64,000 bases of DNA, from positions 62,001 to 126,000 of the forward strand of contig NZ_JH601104.1 of assembly GCF_000245815.1 (NCBI RefSeq), in the 5' to 3' direction. Positions 25,905 to 34,651 of this stretch are shown piece by piece (position 1 is the stretch's first letter; the number at the start of each line of letters is the position of its first letter). Position numbers and translations under genes: made by a program. The notes beneath the pieces are model-generated. The model made no database searches, was not told the origin of the DNA, and was given only the letters and a program-made list of their open reading frames with translations. This stretch comes from Dolosigranulum pigrum ATCC 51524 (GTDB lineage: Bacteria > Bacillota > Bacilli > Lactobacillales > Carnobacteriaceae_A).

Positions 25905-26378
25905 TCAATCGTCAATTTCTTCTGAAAGCTTTTCGTCCAAGCCTTTTCCTTGATGCATTAATGCCTTATTCATCGTCTTCCAAGCAATCGTCGCGCAACG
26001 CACACGGGTCGGGAACTTCTGGACCCCTTTTAGCATGTACGCATCGCCAAGTTGCTTGGCACTATCAGGATGTCGCCCTTGGACTAATTCAGAAAATGTC
26101 TCATACAAGACTTTAACTTCTTCTAATGTTTTCCCTTTAACGACTTGTGTCATCATACTGGCACTAGCGACTGAAATCGTACAGCCGTGACCATCAAAGG
26201 CAATATCTTCAACAATGTCGCCATCCAACTTCAATTGTACTTCGATAACGTCTCCACATGTTGGATTCTTCAATTCCACCGCTGCATCGACTCGGTCAAG
26301 TTGTCCTCGATTCTGAGGGTTCTTCGAATGATCCAAAATAACCGCACGATATAATTGATCTAAATTAGTTAATGCCAT
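25905..26378 (-). CDS. sufU: Fe-S assembly sulfurtransferase/scaffold SufU
   Basis: A 157-residue IscU-like protein. The three Cys in NPTCGDVIEV (about 41), GHGCTISVAS (about 66) and RVRCATIAW (about 128) bind zinc and accept sulfur from SufS. The insertion typical of SufU relative to IscU is present. Its start overlaps the end of sufS by 14 bases. Confidence 0.96.
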   Translation of the reverse strand: MALTNLDQLYRAVILDHSKNPQNRGQLDRVDAAVELKNPTCGDVIEVQLKLDGDIVEDIAFDGHGCTISVASASMMTQVVKGKTLEEVKVLYETFSELVQGRHPDSAKQLGDAYMLKGVQKFPTRVRCATIAWKTMNKALMHQGKGLDEKLSEEIDD

Positions 26379-27603
26379 GTAAGAAAAACTCCTTCGTCAG
26401 CTGGACAGCTTCTAAGAACTTATCGGCATCCGCTTTTGTATTGTATAGATAAAAACTCGCACGAGCCGTTGCATGAACACCTAAATAATCCATCAACGGT
26501 TGCGCACAATGATGGCCGGCACGAATCGCCACACCTTCCATATCCATAGCGGTCGCCACGTCATGTGGATGGATACCATCGATATTAAAGGTAATTACGC
26601 CTGCTCGTTGGGTTGGATCAGTTGGACCGTAAACAGTGATCCCATCCATCGCTATTAATTTCGGCAAGACATACTGGACTAAAGCTTGTTCATGATCTCT
26701 GATCTGATCCATACCAATGTTTTGCAAGTAATTGGTAGCTGCTGCTAAGCCAATTGCTCCCGCAATATTCGGGGTACCCGCTTCAAATTTCCAGGGTAAA
26801 TCCTTCCAAGTGCTCTCGTGTTTCGTCACTGTATCAATCATTTCGCCACCAAACTCAACCGGTTCAAGTTGCTCAAGTAGTGTGCGCTTGCCATATAAGA
26901 CACCAATGCCAGTTGGGGCTAACATCTTATGCCCACTAAACGCATAAAAATCAGCGTCCATTGCTTGAACATCAATCGGCATATGAGGAACTGCTTGAGC
27001 CCCATCAACGACTAAAATACCATCATGTTCATGTGTCCACTCTGCTAATGTTTCAACGTCATTCACGACACCTAACACATTGGAGACATGTGTGATCGCA
27101 ACAACTTTCGTCCGATCCGTTATTTTTACGCGCGCATCCGCCATATCAAGGCATCCATTCTCAGTCAATTCGATATAACGCAAGGTGGCACCTGTTTTTT
27201 TTGCCACTTCTTGCCACGGAATTAAGTTCGAATGGTGTTCCATATAAGAGATTAAAATCTCATCCCCTTCTGAGATGACCGCCTCTCCCAGTCGATCCGC
27301 TACCCAGTTCAGACTCGTTGTCGTCCCACGCGTAAATAAAACTTCTGCCGTACTCTTCGCATTAATAAACTCCCGAACAGTCTCGCGCGCTGCTTCGTAT
27401 TGTGTTGTTGCGCGGTCACTTAACGTATGTACACCGCGATGCACATTCGCATTTTCGGTTTGATAGTACGTCATCAAACGATCCAGCACAGCTTGTGGCT
27501 TTTGGGTAGTTGCTGCATTATCTAAATACACAAGTGGTTCGTCATTAACAATTTCTTGCAAAATCGAAAAATCGGCTCGCAATTGCTCAGCATTCACTGT
27601 CAT
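26365..27603 (-). CDS. sufS: Cysteine desulfurase SufS
   Basis: A 412-residue group II PLP cysteine desulfurase that supplies sulfur. PLP-binding FYAFSGHKMLAPTGIGVLYG contains the Schiff-base Lys near residue 226; the active-site Cys lies in IRAGHHCAQPLMDYLG near 364. ATG at 27603 overlaps the sufD stop (ATGA). It passes persulfide to SufU encoded next. Confidence 0.97.
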   Translation of the reverse strand: MTVNAEQLRADFSILQEIVNDEPLVYLDNAATTQKPQAVLDRLMTYYQTENANVHRGVHTLSDRATTQYEAARETVREFINAKSTAEVLFTRGTTTSLNWVADRLGEAVISEGDEILISYMEHHSNLIPWQEVAKKTGATLRYIELTENGCLDMADARVKITDRTKVVAITHVSNVLGVVNDVETLAEWTHEHDGILVVDGAQAVPHMPIDVQAMDADFYAFSGHKMLAPTGIGVLYGKRTLLEQLEPVEFGGEMIDTVTKHESTWKDLPWKFEAGTPNIAGAIGLAAATNYLQNIGMDQIRDHEQALVQYVLPKLIAMDGITVYGPTDPTQRAGVITFNIDGIHPHDVATAMDMEGVAIRAGHHCAQPLMDYLGVHATARASFYLYNTKADADKFLEAVQLTKEFFLHGIN

Positions 27604-28892
27604 CGGCTACTTAACTTCCTTTCGATTACGTTAACTAATTCATCACGAATAGACTTCAATGGAATATTTGAGATAACATTACCTAAGAAGCCTCGAATAG
27701 CTAAACGTTGTGCTTCTTCTTTGGGAATTCCACGACTCATTAAGTAATACAACTCAGTCGGATCAATTCGTCCCACTGAAGCAGCATGTCCAGCTGTAAC
27801 TTCGAATTCATCAATTAATAAAATCGGGTTCGCATCACCACGCGCTTTTTCTGACAGCATCAGAACGCGGGATTCTTGTTGAGCATCAGCATTCTTGGCA
27901 TTCTTATGAATCTTACCAATGCCATTGAACGTTAATGTCGCTCGATCTAAGATAACCCCGTGCTGGAAAATATTTCCAACTGAATTGCTCCCAAAGTTAG
28001 CGACATTAGAATCGACTACTTGTGTCTGACGACCCCAGCTTAATCCGACTGCTTTCAAGTCTGATTCTGAGCCATCTCCAATTAAGTGTGTATCTAAATC
28101 TGCAATGACATTCCCATCATTCATCACGCCTAGTGCCCAATCAATCGTTGCATCACGTAAAACATGGCCGACTCGGTTGAAGTAAGCTGTTGTATTCTCT
28201 CCAAGTAAATCAACAGAACTATAATTGATGCGAGCACCGTCTTTAGCGATCACTTCGACGATTATATTGGCTGAAGTTTTCTCATTGCCAGCAGTTAGCC
28301 AACGCTCAACGTAATTCACTTGCGCATTAACATCAGCATAGATAATGACATGTTTAACATATGCGTCTGCTCTTAGGGCATCTTGAATAAAAATAGCCTC
28401 AACCGGATCTTCAATAACAACATTTTTGGGGATGTATAAGAATACGCCCGAGTTCATGAAGGCTGCATTGAAGGCTGCTGCTTTATCACGATCAGACTGA
28501 ACAGCTGTCTGGTACGCTTCTTTTACTTTTTCTGGATGTTCAGTCAATGCTGTACGGATATCAGTAAAAATAACTCCTTGTTCAGCTAAATGAGCAGGCA
28601 CCTGTTCACGAACAGATTGATTCCCCGCTTGAACAACTCGCATTGCCTTTGAGGGAGTATCGACATATTCATCCACATCGATATCAGTCACTCCATCTTC
28701 CGCATCAAGCACTGGCACATCCCATAACGGCCAACGATTATAGCGTAAACGCTCGATCACCGGCTCCGCTAATTCATCAGCCAATTCTAACGCATCCAAA
28801 CGCTTATTCAACATCCAATCCGGTTCATTCAATTGTTCTGAGAAAGTCTTCACACGCTCTCTATACGAGGCAAATTGTTGCTCCGTTGCCAT
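27600..28892 (-). CDS. sufD: Fe-S assembly protein SufD
   Basis: A 430-residue SufB-like component of the SufBCD complex. SNVANFGSNSVGNIFQHGVI and DEFEVTAGHAASVGRIDPTELYYLMSRGI (only parts shown in the protein; residues about 300-395) are family hallmarks, with the conserved AGHAA His. It forms a heterodimer with SufB and contacts SufC. Second gene of the operon, 11 bases after sufC. Confidence 0.96.
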   Translation of the reverse strand: MATEQQFASYRERVKTFSEQLNEPDWMLNKRLDALELADELAEPVIERLRYNRWPLWDVPVLDAEDGVTDIDVDEYVDTPSKAMRVVQAGNQSVREQVPAHLAEQGVIFTDIRTALTEHPEKVKEAYQTAVQSDRDKAAAFNAAFMNSGVFLYIPKNVVIEDPVEAIFIQDALRADAYVKHVIIYADVNAQVNYVERWLTAGNEKTSANIIVEVIAKDGARINYSSVDLLGENTTAYFNRVGHVLRDATIDWALGVMNDGNVIADLDTHLIGDGSESDLKAVGLSWGRQTQVVDSNVANFGSNSVGNIFQHGVILDRATLTFNGIGKIHKNAKNADAQQESRVLMLSEKARGDANPILLIDEFEVTAGHAASVGRIDPTELYYLMSRGIPKEEAQRLAIRGFLGNVISNIPLKSIRDELVNVIERKLSSR

Positions 28893-28903
28893 AATAATCC
28901 CCC

Positions 28904-29677
28904 TTACTCTTCATCTAGTTCGATATCTAAACCAAGTTCCTCTACTAGTCCTTTATACCCTTCTGCTTCTAGACGTTTTGCCAACTCAGCATCACCTGTC
29001 TTAACCACACGTCCGTCCATCATGATGTGGACAACATCAGGTTCAATATAGTTCAATAGACGTTGATAGTGCGTAATAATGAGCGCACCAAAATTTTCAC
29101 CGCGCATTTCATTCACTCCTTTAGAAACCACTTGGAGGGCATCGATATCTAATCCTGAATCAATCTCATCTAAGATCGCAAATTGCGGTTCAATCATAAG
29201 AAGTTGTAAGATCTCGTTGCGCTTCTTCTCACCACCAGAGAATCCTTCATTCAAGTAACGCTCCGCCATCTCTTCTGGCATATCTAGCAATGCCATCTTC
29301 TCATCCATCTTCTCGATAAATTCCATAACTCCAATTTTATCATCTTCATCACGACGCGCATTGATGGCTGCACGTAGGAATTCTGCATTCGTAATTCCAG
29401 CAATTTCACTTGGATATTGTACCGCTAAGAACAAGCCGGCAAGTGCTCGCTCATCTGTCTCTAACTCCAAAATATCGACACCATCGATTAACACTTCGCC
29501 TTCAGTTACTTCGAAGTGAGGGTGACCCATAATAGCAGCGGCCAAAGTTGACTTCCCAGCGCCATTAGGTCCCATAATGGCATGAATTTCATTTGTATGA
29601 ATCGTTAAGTTAACACCTTTTAAAATTTCTTTATCTTCTATTTGAGCATGAAGATTTTTTATCTCTAATACTGACAT
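28904..29677 (-). CDS. sufC: Fe-S assembly ATPase SufC
   Basis: A 257-residue ABC ATPase driving SufBCD. Walker A GPNGAGKSTL near residue 36, signature FSGGEKKRNEILQLL near 145, Walker B FAILDEIDSGLDIDAL near 168. First gene of the suf operon; ATG follows AAAAGGATG. Confidence 0.97.
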   Translation of the reverse strand: MSVLEIKNLHAQIEDKEILKGVNLTIHTNEIHAIMGPNGAGKSTLAAAIMGHPHFEVTEGEVLIDGVDILELETDERALAGLFLAVQYPSEIAGITNAEFLRAAINARRDEDDKIGVMEFIEKMDEKMALLDMPEEMAERYLNEGFSGGEKKRNEILQLLMIEPQFAILDEIDSGLDIDALQVVSKGVNEMRGENFGALIITHYQRLLNYIEPDVVHIMMDGRVVKTGDAELAKRLEAEGYKGLVEELGLDIELDEE

Positions 29678-29726
29678 GCTTGTCCCATCCTTTTCTCACA
29701 TTTTTAGTCAAATACTCACAACAAAT

Positions 29727-29755
29727 ATTTTACAGCAGTTTATAACCGTTATCAA
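29727..29755 (-). promoter_or_regulatory. Promoter of the suf operon
   Basis: TTGATA (29750-29755) - 17 bases - TAAAAT (29727-29732) on the minus strand, about 45 bases before sufC. Confidence 0.65.
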
Positions 29756-29840
29756 ATTTAATCGTTTCATAACAATAGCTTATTAGAAAGCGAATTCATC
29801 ATAACATTCACTACATGCCCATTTTCTATCCTTTTTGTAC

Positions 29841-29872
29841 AAAAAAAGCCCAACTTCTTATAAAGAAGTTGA
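29841..29872 (-). terminator. Terminator of the gcvH-like gene
   Basis: Stem CAACTTCTT / AAGAAGTTG followed on the minus strand by GGGCTTTTTTT. Confidence 0.85.
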
Positions 29873-29884
29873 ACTCCATATAAT

Positions 29885-30253
29885 TTATCCCACTGAATCT
29901 TCACTAGGGAACGGCTTATCCAATAATTGTGAAAACAATGATGTGTCTTTAGGTCGCAGTTTTACAATCCAATTATCCGCTCGATCGGTCGAATTCAATA
30001 AATCAAAATCTTCTTCGATAGCTTCGTGAATTGCTAGCACATTACCAGCAAATGGTGTCGTAAAATCCGTAACAGCTTTAGCTCCTTCAACCCCAATCAA
30101 CGTATCCCCAGCTTCAAGATAATCGCTATCGATCATTAAGTTAGCAAACATAATATCTCCTGCATCATCTTGGCCCTTTTCTGACAAGCCGATAATTATT
30201 TGATCATCTTTTTTCTCAATCCATAATCCATTAACATGATATTTTACAGTCAT
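29885..30253 (-). CDS. GcvH-like lipoyl domain protein
   Basis: A 122-residue protein with the glycine cleavage H fold. The lipoylation motif is GVEGAKAVTDFTTPFAGNV, with the acceptor Lys near residue 59. No gcvT or gcvP genes are nearby. In Firmicutes, stand-alone GcvH-like proteins can act in lipoate relay or alongside sirtuin/macrodomain systems; a sirtuin gene is three genes upstream in the same orientation, but has no visible macrodomain or lipoate-ligase partner. The exact role is therefore open. Confidence 0.85.
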   Translation of the reverse strand: MTVKYHVNGLWIEKKDDQIIIGLSEKGQDDAGDIMFANLMIDSDYLEAGDTLIGVEGAKAVTDFTTPFAGNVLAIHEAIEEDFDLLNSTDRADNWIVKLRPKDTSLFSQLLDKPFPSEDSVG

Positions 30254-30270
30254 CTAATATCCATCCCTTC

Positions 30271-31332
30271 TTAATCGTGATCATTTTGGGTCGTCATTCC
30301 CTCAATCTCTGTAAATTGTGTAATATTTTGTTTTTTCAAATAGGATGCTTTATAGAGCTTGCGTCGTAAGATCGTTGTTTCCCATTCTTGAGGGTAACCC
30401 GGCCAATCAGAATTCTCAACTTCTTGTTGGCGGTTATATTCCCGTTCAAATTCAGCTACTGACTGATAGGTTTGCCACTCATACACTATCGCATTCAACA
30501 CACCGCCGAATAAAATAATCATATTTAAGAAATAAAGGAAAATCATCAAGGCAATAAATGCGCCAAATGTAGCATTGGCTACCGCATCTCCTCCAGCTAA
30601 ACTAATGTATAGCGTGAAAAATTCGGACAGAATAATAATGCCGATTGAACTAAAAATCGCGCCCGGCCAAGCATATTTCGCCTCAATATGATGATTCGGC
30701 ACAAAATGATACACCACTATAAATACAATTGGTAATAGCACCGCAACCACAATCCATCTTAAAACTAAGAATAAATCAATAAATGGCAAACGAGTTCCTA
30801 TAATCCCTTGAATGAAAAGTAGAATATGCTCTCCAAACATAAACGTAAATAATCCCAAACTGCCCAGTAAAATAATAGCAAACATCACTAAAACAGACAG
30901 CACACGATCAACCAAAAAGTTTGCCTTCTCCATCGCACCATAAATCTCATCCAGTGACTTGCGTAAGGCCGAGACGACTTTCCCAGCTGACCAGAATGCT
31001 GCTAGCACCCCGATCGAAATAGCTCCTCCACTTCCAGACTCTAGATTGCTCTCCAATGTCGGTTCAATGACTTGGAACACATCAGCTGGCATTAAATCAC
31101 GCACAATATCCAACACCTCAGCCGTCTCCAATGGTAAAAGTAACACCACATTTGTCAAAATCAAAATCATCGGAATAATGGACAGCAAAATAAAGTAAGC
31201 CAATTGCGCGGCATCCGGCCCCACACTTGCTCGCGTCAGATTAGGCATGATTACATCAATTAAGCGACTAATTTTTTCTTTAAATGGAATCTTTTTCTCA
31301 ATTTTTTTCGCTTGTTTCATTTGAACGGTCAC
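30271..31332 (-). CDS. YihY/UPF0761 family membrane protein
   Basis: A 353-residue protein with six hydrophobic segments and cytoplasmic termini. The stretches SVGPDAAQLAYFILLSIIPM, FWSAGKVVSALRKSLDEIYG and FVPNHHIEAKYAWPGAIFSS mark the YihY (formerly BrkB/RNase BN) family, whose function is not settled. A GTG start at 31332 is kept because GAGAGGG lies just before it; an ATG four codons later would have very long spacing. Part of a run of five minus-strand genes. Confidence 0.85.
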   Translation of the reverse strand: MTVQMKQAKKIEKKIPFKEKISRLIDVIMPNLTRASVGPDAAQLAYFILLSIIPMILILTNVVLLLPLETAEVLDIVRDLMPADVFQVIEPTLESNLESGSGGAISIGVLAAFWSAGKVVSALRKSLDEIYGAMEKANFLVDRVLSVLVMFAIILLGSLGLFTFMFGEHILLFIQGIIGTRLPFIDLFLVLRWIVVAVLLPIVFIVVYHFVPNHHIEAKYAWPGAIFSSIGIIILSEFFTLYISLAGGDAVANATFGAFIALMIFLYFLNMIILFGGVLNAIVYEWQTYQSVAEFEREYNRQQEVENSDWPGYPQEWETTILRRKLYKASYLKKQNITQFTEIEGMTTQNDHD

Positions 31333-31341
31333 TACCCTCTC

Positions 31342-31572
31342 TTAGAGATCGTGCAGGTTATATTCAGCAATAACAGCCTCAATCGCTTCATCTATCGTTT
31401 GAGCTGTGCGCTTCTTACCTGAAGCCATCAAAATTGAGACTTTTTGATCCGGTGATTCCTGGTGAATAGTGCCGATTACTTTTTTCTTAGCGACTAACTC
31501 CAAGTCAACTATATCACCTTTATTTTTACTGGTCTCTCTTATATCAATTTCAATTGTTTTGTTTCGTGCCAT
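31342..31572 (-). CDS. DUF2969 family protein
   Basis: A 76-residue protein with KVIGTIHQESPDQKVSILMA and an Ala/Glu-rich C-terminal helix, matching DUF2969, a short family that I know from Lactobacillales. Function unknown. ATG at 31572 is six bases after TAGGA; the earlier ATG at 31578 directly abuts that site. Confidence 0.8.
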   Translation of the reverse strand: MARNKTIEIDIRETSKNKGDIVDLELVAKKKVIGTIHQESPDQKVSILMASGKKRTAQTIDEAIEAVIAEYNLHDL

Positions 31573-31644
31573 CTTCATTCCTACTTTCTATCATCATACT
31601 CACTTATTAGAATACTTGAAAATCAAGCTTATCGCAAGTGGTTA

Positions 31645-32382
31645 TTACGTTTTTGCTAAAATAGTATCGACTACTTCTAACACTTGTCCAACAGGGGCTT
31701 GGAAACATAAATCAACTGGTACCACACGAACCTCAATTGCTTCTGTATTGATGACAACAACAGATGTCCCCGCAAATGATCGGATCAAATATCGCGCCGG
31801 ACTAACTGTTAAAGAAGTCCCTGCAATCAGTAGCAAATCTCCTTGAGCAATAATATTACGCGCTTGCTCAATTACATGACGATCCGGCATCTCACCAAAA
31901 TAAATCACATTTGGCCGCATCAACCCACCACATCGCTTACAATAAGGAACTTCCGCTTTTGGGTGTACTTCTGTATAGGCTACTGTATGTCCGCAATCCA
32001 TACAATACCAACTGCGATTATCGCCATGAAGTTCGATGACTGACGTTGACCCCGCTTGTTGATGAAGACTATCCACATTTTGCGTAATAATGTCGACCAT
32101 TTTCCCTGTCCGTTCCCACTTTGCTAAGATATGATGCGCCCGATTTGGTTCAACTTTCGTATCATCTACATAATGCGCAAAAAATTTTTCTGGGTGCTGC
32201 ATAAGATAGTCAATGTGCATGATCTTTTTCGGATCATCATTTGATTGTCTCATTGCCGTATATTTACCATCTTTTGAACGATAATCTGGCAAACCACTCT
32301 CAGTAGACACCCCTGCTCCACCAAAAAAGACGATGCGTTCTGACTGGGCAATCATCTCACTCAATTGTTGATATTTATCCAT
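31645..32382 (-). CDS. NAD-dependent protein deacylase, sirtuin family
   Basis: A 245-residue Sir2 protein. FFGGAGVSTESGLPDYRS binds NAD, TQNVDSLHQQAG and ELHG include the catalytic His, CMDC and CKRC (about 130-155) bind zinc, and RPNVIYFGEMPD and AGTSLTVSPA are conserved. It removes acyl groups from lysines using NAD. ATG at 32382 follows GAGGG by eight bases. NAD-supply genes pncB and nadE lie in another operon 5 kb away. Confidence 0.92.
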   Translation of the reverse strand: MDKYQQLSEMIAQSERIVFFGGAGVSTESGLPDYRSKDGKYTAMRQSNDDPKKIMHIDYLMQHPEKFFAHYVDDTKVEPNRAHHILAKWERTGKMVDIITQNVDSLHQQAGSTSVIELHGDNRSWYCMDCGHTVAYTEVHPKAEVPYCKRCGGLMRPNVIYFGEMPDRHVIEQARNIIAQGDLLLIAGTSLTVSPARYLIRSFAGTSVVVINTEAIEVRVVPVDLCFQAPVGQVLEVVDTILAKT

Positions 32383-32439
32383 TAATTGCACCCTCTCTAT
32401 TCATCACACTTCTTTCTGCCTTTATTCTATTATATTATA

Positions 32440-33711
32440 TTACTCTATCGGTGGGTCTCCTGCTTGGTCCTGGCCCGATGCTTCAGGTGTTAATAATCCT
32501 TCTGACTGTGCTTCAGACTGACCTCCGGAAGGTTGGTAATAATTTTGTGTGTTATTCTGAACAGGTGGGTCATAGTAGCCTGAAGATTGCTCAGGTACTT
32601 CATAATAACCGCTTGCTTCTTCATACTCTGGACCATATGGGATACTTGGTAAATTCGCATCCTCAGGAACTTCTATATTCTCATGATCTACTTCCCAACT
32701 CTCGCGCCCTTCATTCAGTGGATGCACATACTCAGCTCCCAATTCTAAATGTTCTTTTAATTGCTTAGAAATATCGCGTAATACTTCTTCATGTGGTAAG
32801 AAGACATAGACATCTAATCCATAGTGAGGGAAATATGTTAGCTCACCTTCTCCGGTAAGACTAAGGGACTCAATTGAATTCGCTGCACTCATATAATTGG
32901 CTGCTATTTTCAACATCTGTTCGCCCTTCACATTTGTCTTCAAATGAGGCGCTATAGCATCTAATATTTCATCAAAATGCGTAAACATCTTCGGTGAAAC
33001 TAATTCTTTTATTAATGCTCTAATGACTTCTTCTTGGCGTGCCTGACGACCAAATACGCCTTCTGGGTCTTGTTGTCTCATCCGAGCATAACCAAGTGCT
33101 TCTTCCCCATTTAACTTTTGAGGGCCTTTTTTAATCTGTATGGCATCAGCTTTCTCCTGGCTATTCTGAACAGTAAATTCCATATTGGAGTGAACGTTCA
33201 CGCCACCTACCGCATCCACCAGCTTAATTAAGCCTTTAAAATCTAGAATGCTATAAAATGAAATAGGAATGTCCAACAACTTCTCAACTTCTTCTTTAAT
33301 CTTCTCAATACCACCGATCGTATACATGGCATTAATCTTCTCCGTAATACCATCTTCTGTATGTACAAGTGTATCGCGCGGAATCGAGACCATCTTGACA
33401 CTTTTTTCGGTTGGATTTACTGTGGCAACGATAATCGTATCTGTTCGTGAAGTATCATCTTGCGCCAAGTCTTCCCCTAACAACAAGACCGAAAATGGCT
33501 TGACTTCATCCAAATGCAAGTCCAACTCCTTTTGCACCTCTTGTTTATTTTCGACTGAGATGGTATTGAAAAAACTATTCAAGCTGGATGCATAGTACCC
33601 CACAACACCACCTAATAACAAGACAAATCCGAATAATATACCAAAAATCACACGGTATACAGTTTTATGACGTTTTTTATTTTTGCGACGCTTATGACTA
33701 CGGTTTAAAAT
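32440..33711 (-). CDS. LytR-CpsA-Psr (LCP) family wall polymer ligase, apparent ATT start
   Basis: About 423 residues. A basic cytoplasmic tail (LNRSHKRRKNKKRHKTVYR) is followed by a membrane helix and the LCP domain: SVLLLGEDLAQDDTSRTDTI, SIPRDTLV, YTIGGIEKIKEEVEKLL and LGYARMRQQDPEGVFGRQAR hold the Asp and Arg residues of the family. LCP enzymes attach teichoic acids or polysaccharides to peptidoglycan. The only good binding site, AAGGAGG, lies eight bases before an ATT at 33711. No ATG/GTG/TTG occurs until GTG 33651, which would cut the basic tail and has no binding site. The last 80 residues are Pro/Tyr/Gln/Ser-rich. Confidence 0.88.
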   Translation of the reverse strand: MLNRSHKRRKNKKRHKTVYRVIFGILFGFVLLLGGVVGYYASSLNSFFNTISVENKQEVQKELDLHLDEVKPFSVLLLGEDLAQDDTSRTDTIIVATVNPTEKSVKMVSIPRDTLVHTEDGITEKINAMYTIGGIEKIKEEVEKLLDIPISFYSILDFKGLIKLVDAVGGVNVHSNMEFTVQNSQEKADAIQIKKGPQKLNGEEALGYARMRQQDPEGVFGRQARQEEVIRALIKELVSPKMFTHFDEILDAIAPHLKTNVKGEQMLKIAANYMSAANSIESLSLTGEGELTYFPHYGLDVYVFLPHEEVLRDISKQLKEHLELGAEYVHPLNEGRESWEVDHENIEVPEDANLPSIPYGPEYEEASGYYEVPEQSSGYYDPPVQNNTQNYYQPSGGQSEAQSEGLLTPEASGQDQAGDPPIE

Positions 33712-33908
33712 CGAAAAAACCTCCTTAAAATATAAATACTCATCTCCGATTACATAAAAAGAATAAGTGACTCATCACTACTATCATAACAGAAAAAGTT
33801 GAAAATCAGTAAAATTTTAATTATTTTGCACAAATAAATTGCGAAATTCGCATATGTACCAACCTAACCAATAAAATAGCTTATTATATATCATTTCAGT
33901 TTAATGTT

Positions 33909-33936
33909 TTGACTTCTGAGCTGGGCATGTTATAAT
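33909..33936 (+). promoter_or_regulatory. Promoter of ssrA
   Basis: TTGACT (33909-33914) - 16 bases - TATAAT (33931-33936), with an extended TG, 40 bases before the tmRNA 5' end. Confidence 0.85.
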
Positions 33937-33975
33937 AATTAGTGAGCTTCTTAATAGAAGTTCCATTCACATATT

Positions 33976-34333
33976 GGGGTCGTTACGGATTCGACAGGCA
34001 TAGATCGAGCTCGGGACGCATTTAGCAGGTGACGTCTGCTTATCAACGTTCAGTTTAAATTTAACTGCAAACAAAAATTCAAACTTAGCTTTAGCTGCGT
34101 AAGTAGCTTCTGCTAGATCTGAGCTGGGTTCGCCCACGATGCAGTTTCAGGTCCTATAATTGAGTGGGATACGCTGAGTTCTTCCGTCTGCAGGCTTAGA
34201 AGAGATCATCAGACTAGCAACCACCGATGTTCGTTTCATAACTAGGTGCAAGTGAACTTCCAAGATGAAACTATGAGTGTATATGCCCGAGTGACGATAT
34301 GCTTGGACAGGGGTTCGACTCCCCTCGACTCCA
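33976..34333 (+). ncRNA. ssrA: tmRNA (transfer-messenger RNA)
   Basis: The 5' end GGGGTCGTTACGGATTCGAC and 3' end GGTTCGACTCCCCTCGACTCC are the tRNA-like halves, and their ends pair. CCA is not fully encoded beyond the discriminator A, so it is probably added. The tag frame at 34067-34102 reads GCA AAC AAA AAT ... GCG TAA, giving ANKNSNLALAA, with the usual ALAA-type end. tmRNA rescues stalled ribosomes and tags the products for proteolysis. Confidence 0.97.
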
Positions 34334-34357
34334 TTTTAACATTGCAAGAGAAAATAA

Positions 34358-34420
34358 CACAAAAGACACCCCGGAAATGTTTTCGCAACAGCATCTCCGG
34401 GTTGTCTTTTGTCTTTTCTC
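34358..34420 (+). terminator. Terminator of ssrA
   Basis: Long stem AAAAGACA-CCCCGGA / TCCGGGT-TGTCTTTT with a T-rich tail. The rest of the 34421-34651 interval is A/T-rich with one promoter. Confidence 0.85.
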
Positions 34421-34542
34421 TATTTATAGAATTTAATAACTTTTACTTTTAAGAGAATGCAAATATTTTTTACATTGATTTTGCACTCTATAGTATATAC
34501 ATATAATGAATTTCTAATGAATGTTTATTAAAAAGTAAGCGG

Positions 34543-34571
34543 TTGCATTAAATAGATTTTATTGCTAAAAT
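34543..34571 (+). promoter_or_regulatory. Candidate promoter of the small membrane protein gene
   Basis: TTGCAT (34543-34548) - 17 bases - TAAAAT (34566-34571), 80 bases before the start codon. Confidence 0.5.
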
Positions 34572-34651
34572 GTATTTAAGAGGACCTACTGTGGAAAAAT
34601 TGTTCAAGACATTCACTTGGTAATAAATATTACAGGTTAGGAGATGATTAT

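Noticed and set aside
34246..34452. 68-codon open frame overlapping the tmRNA 3' end
   Set aside because: Overlaps the tRNA-like domain of ssrA and its terminator; not a plausible protein gene.
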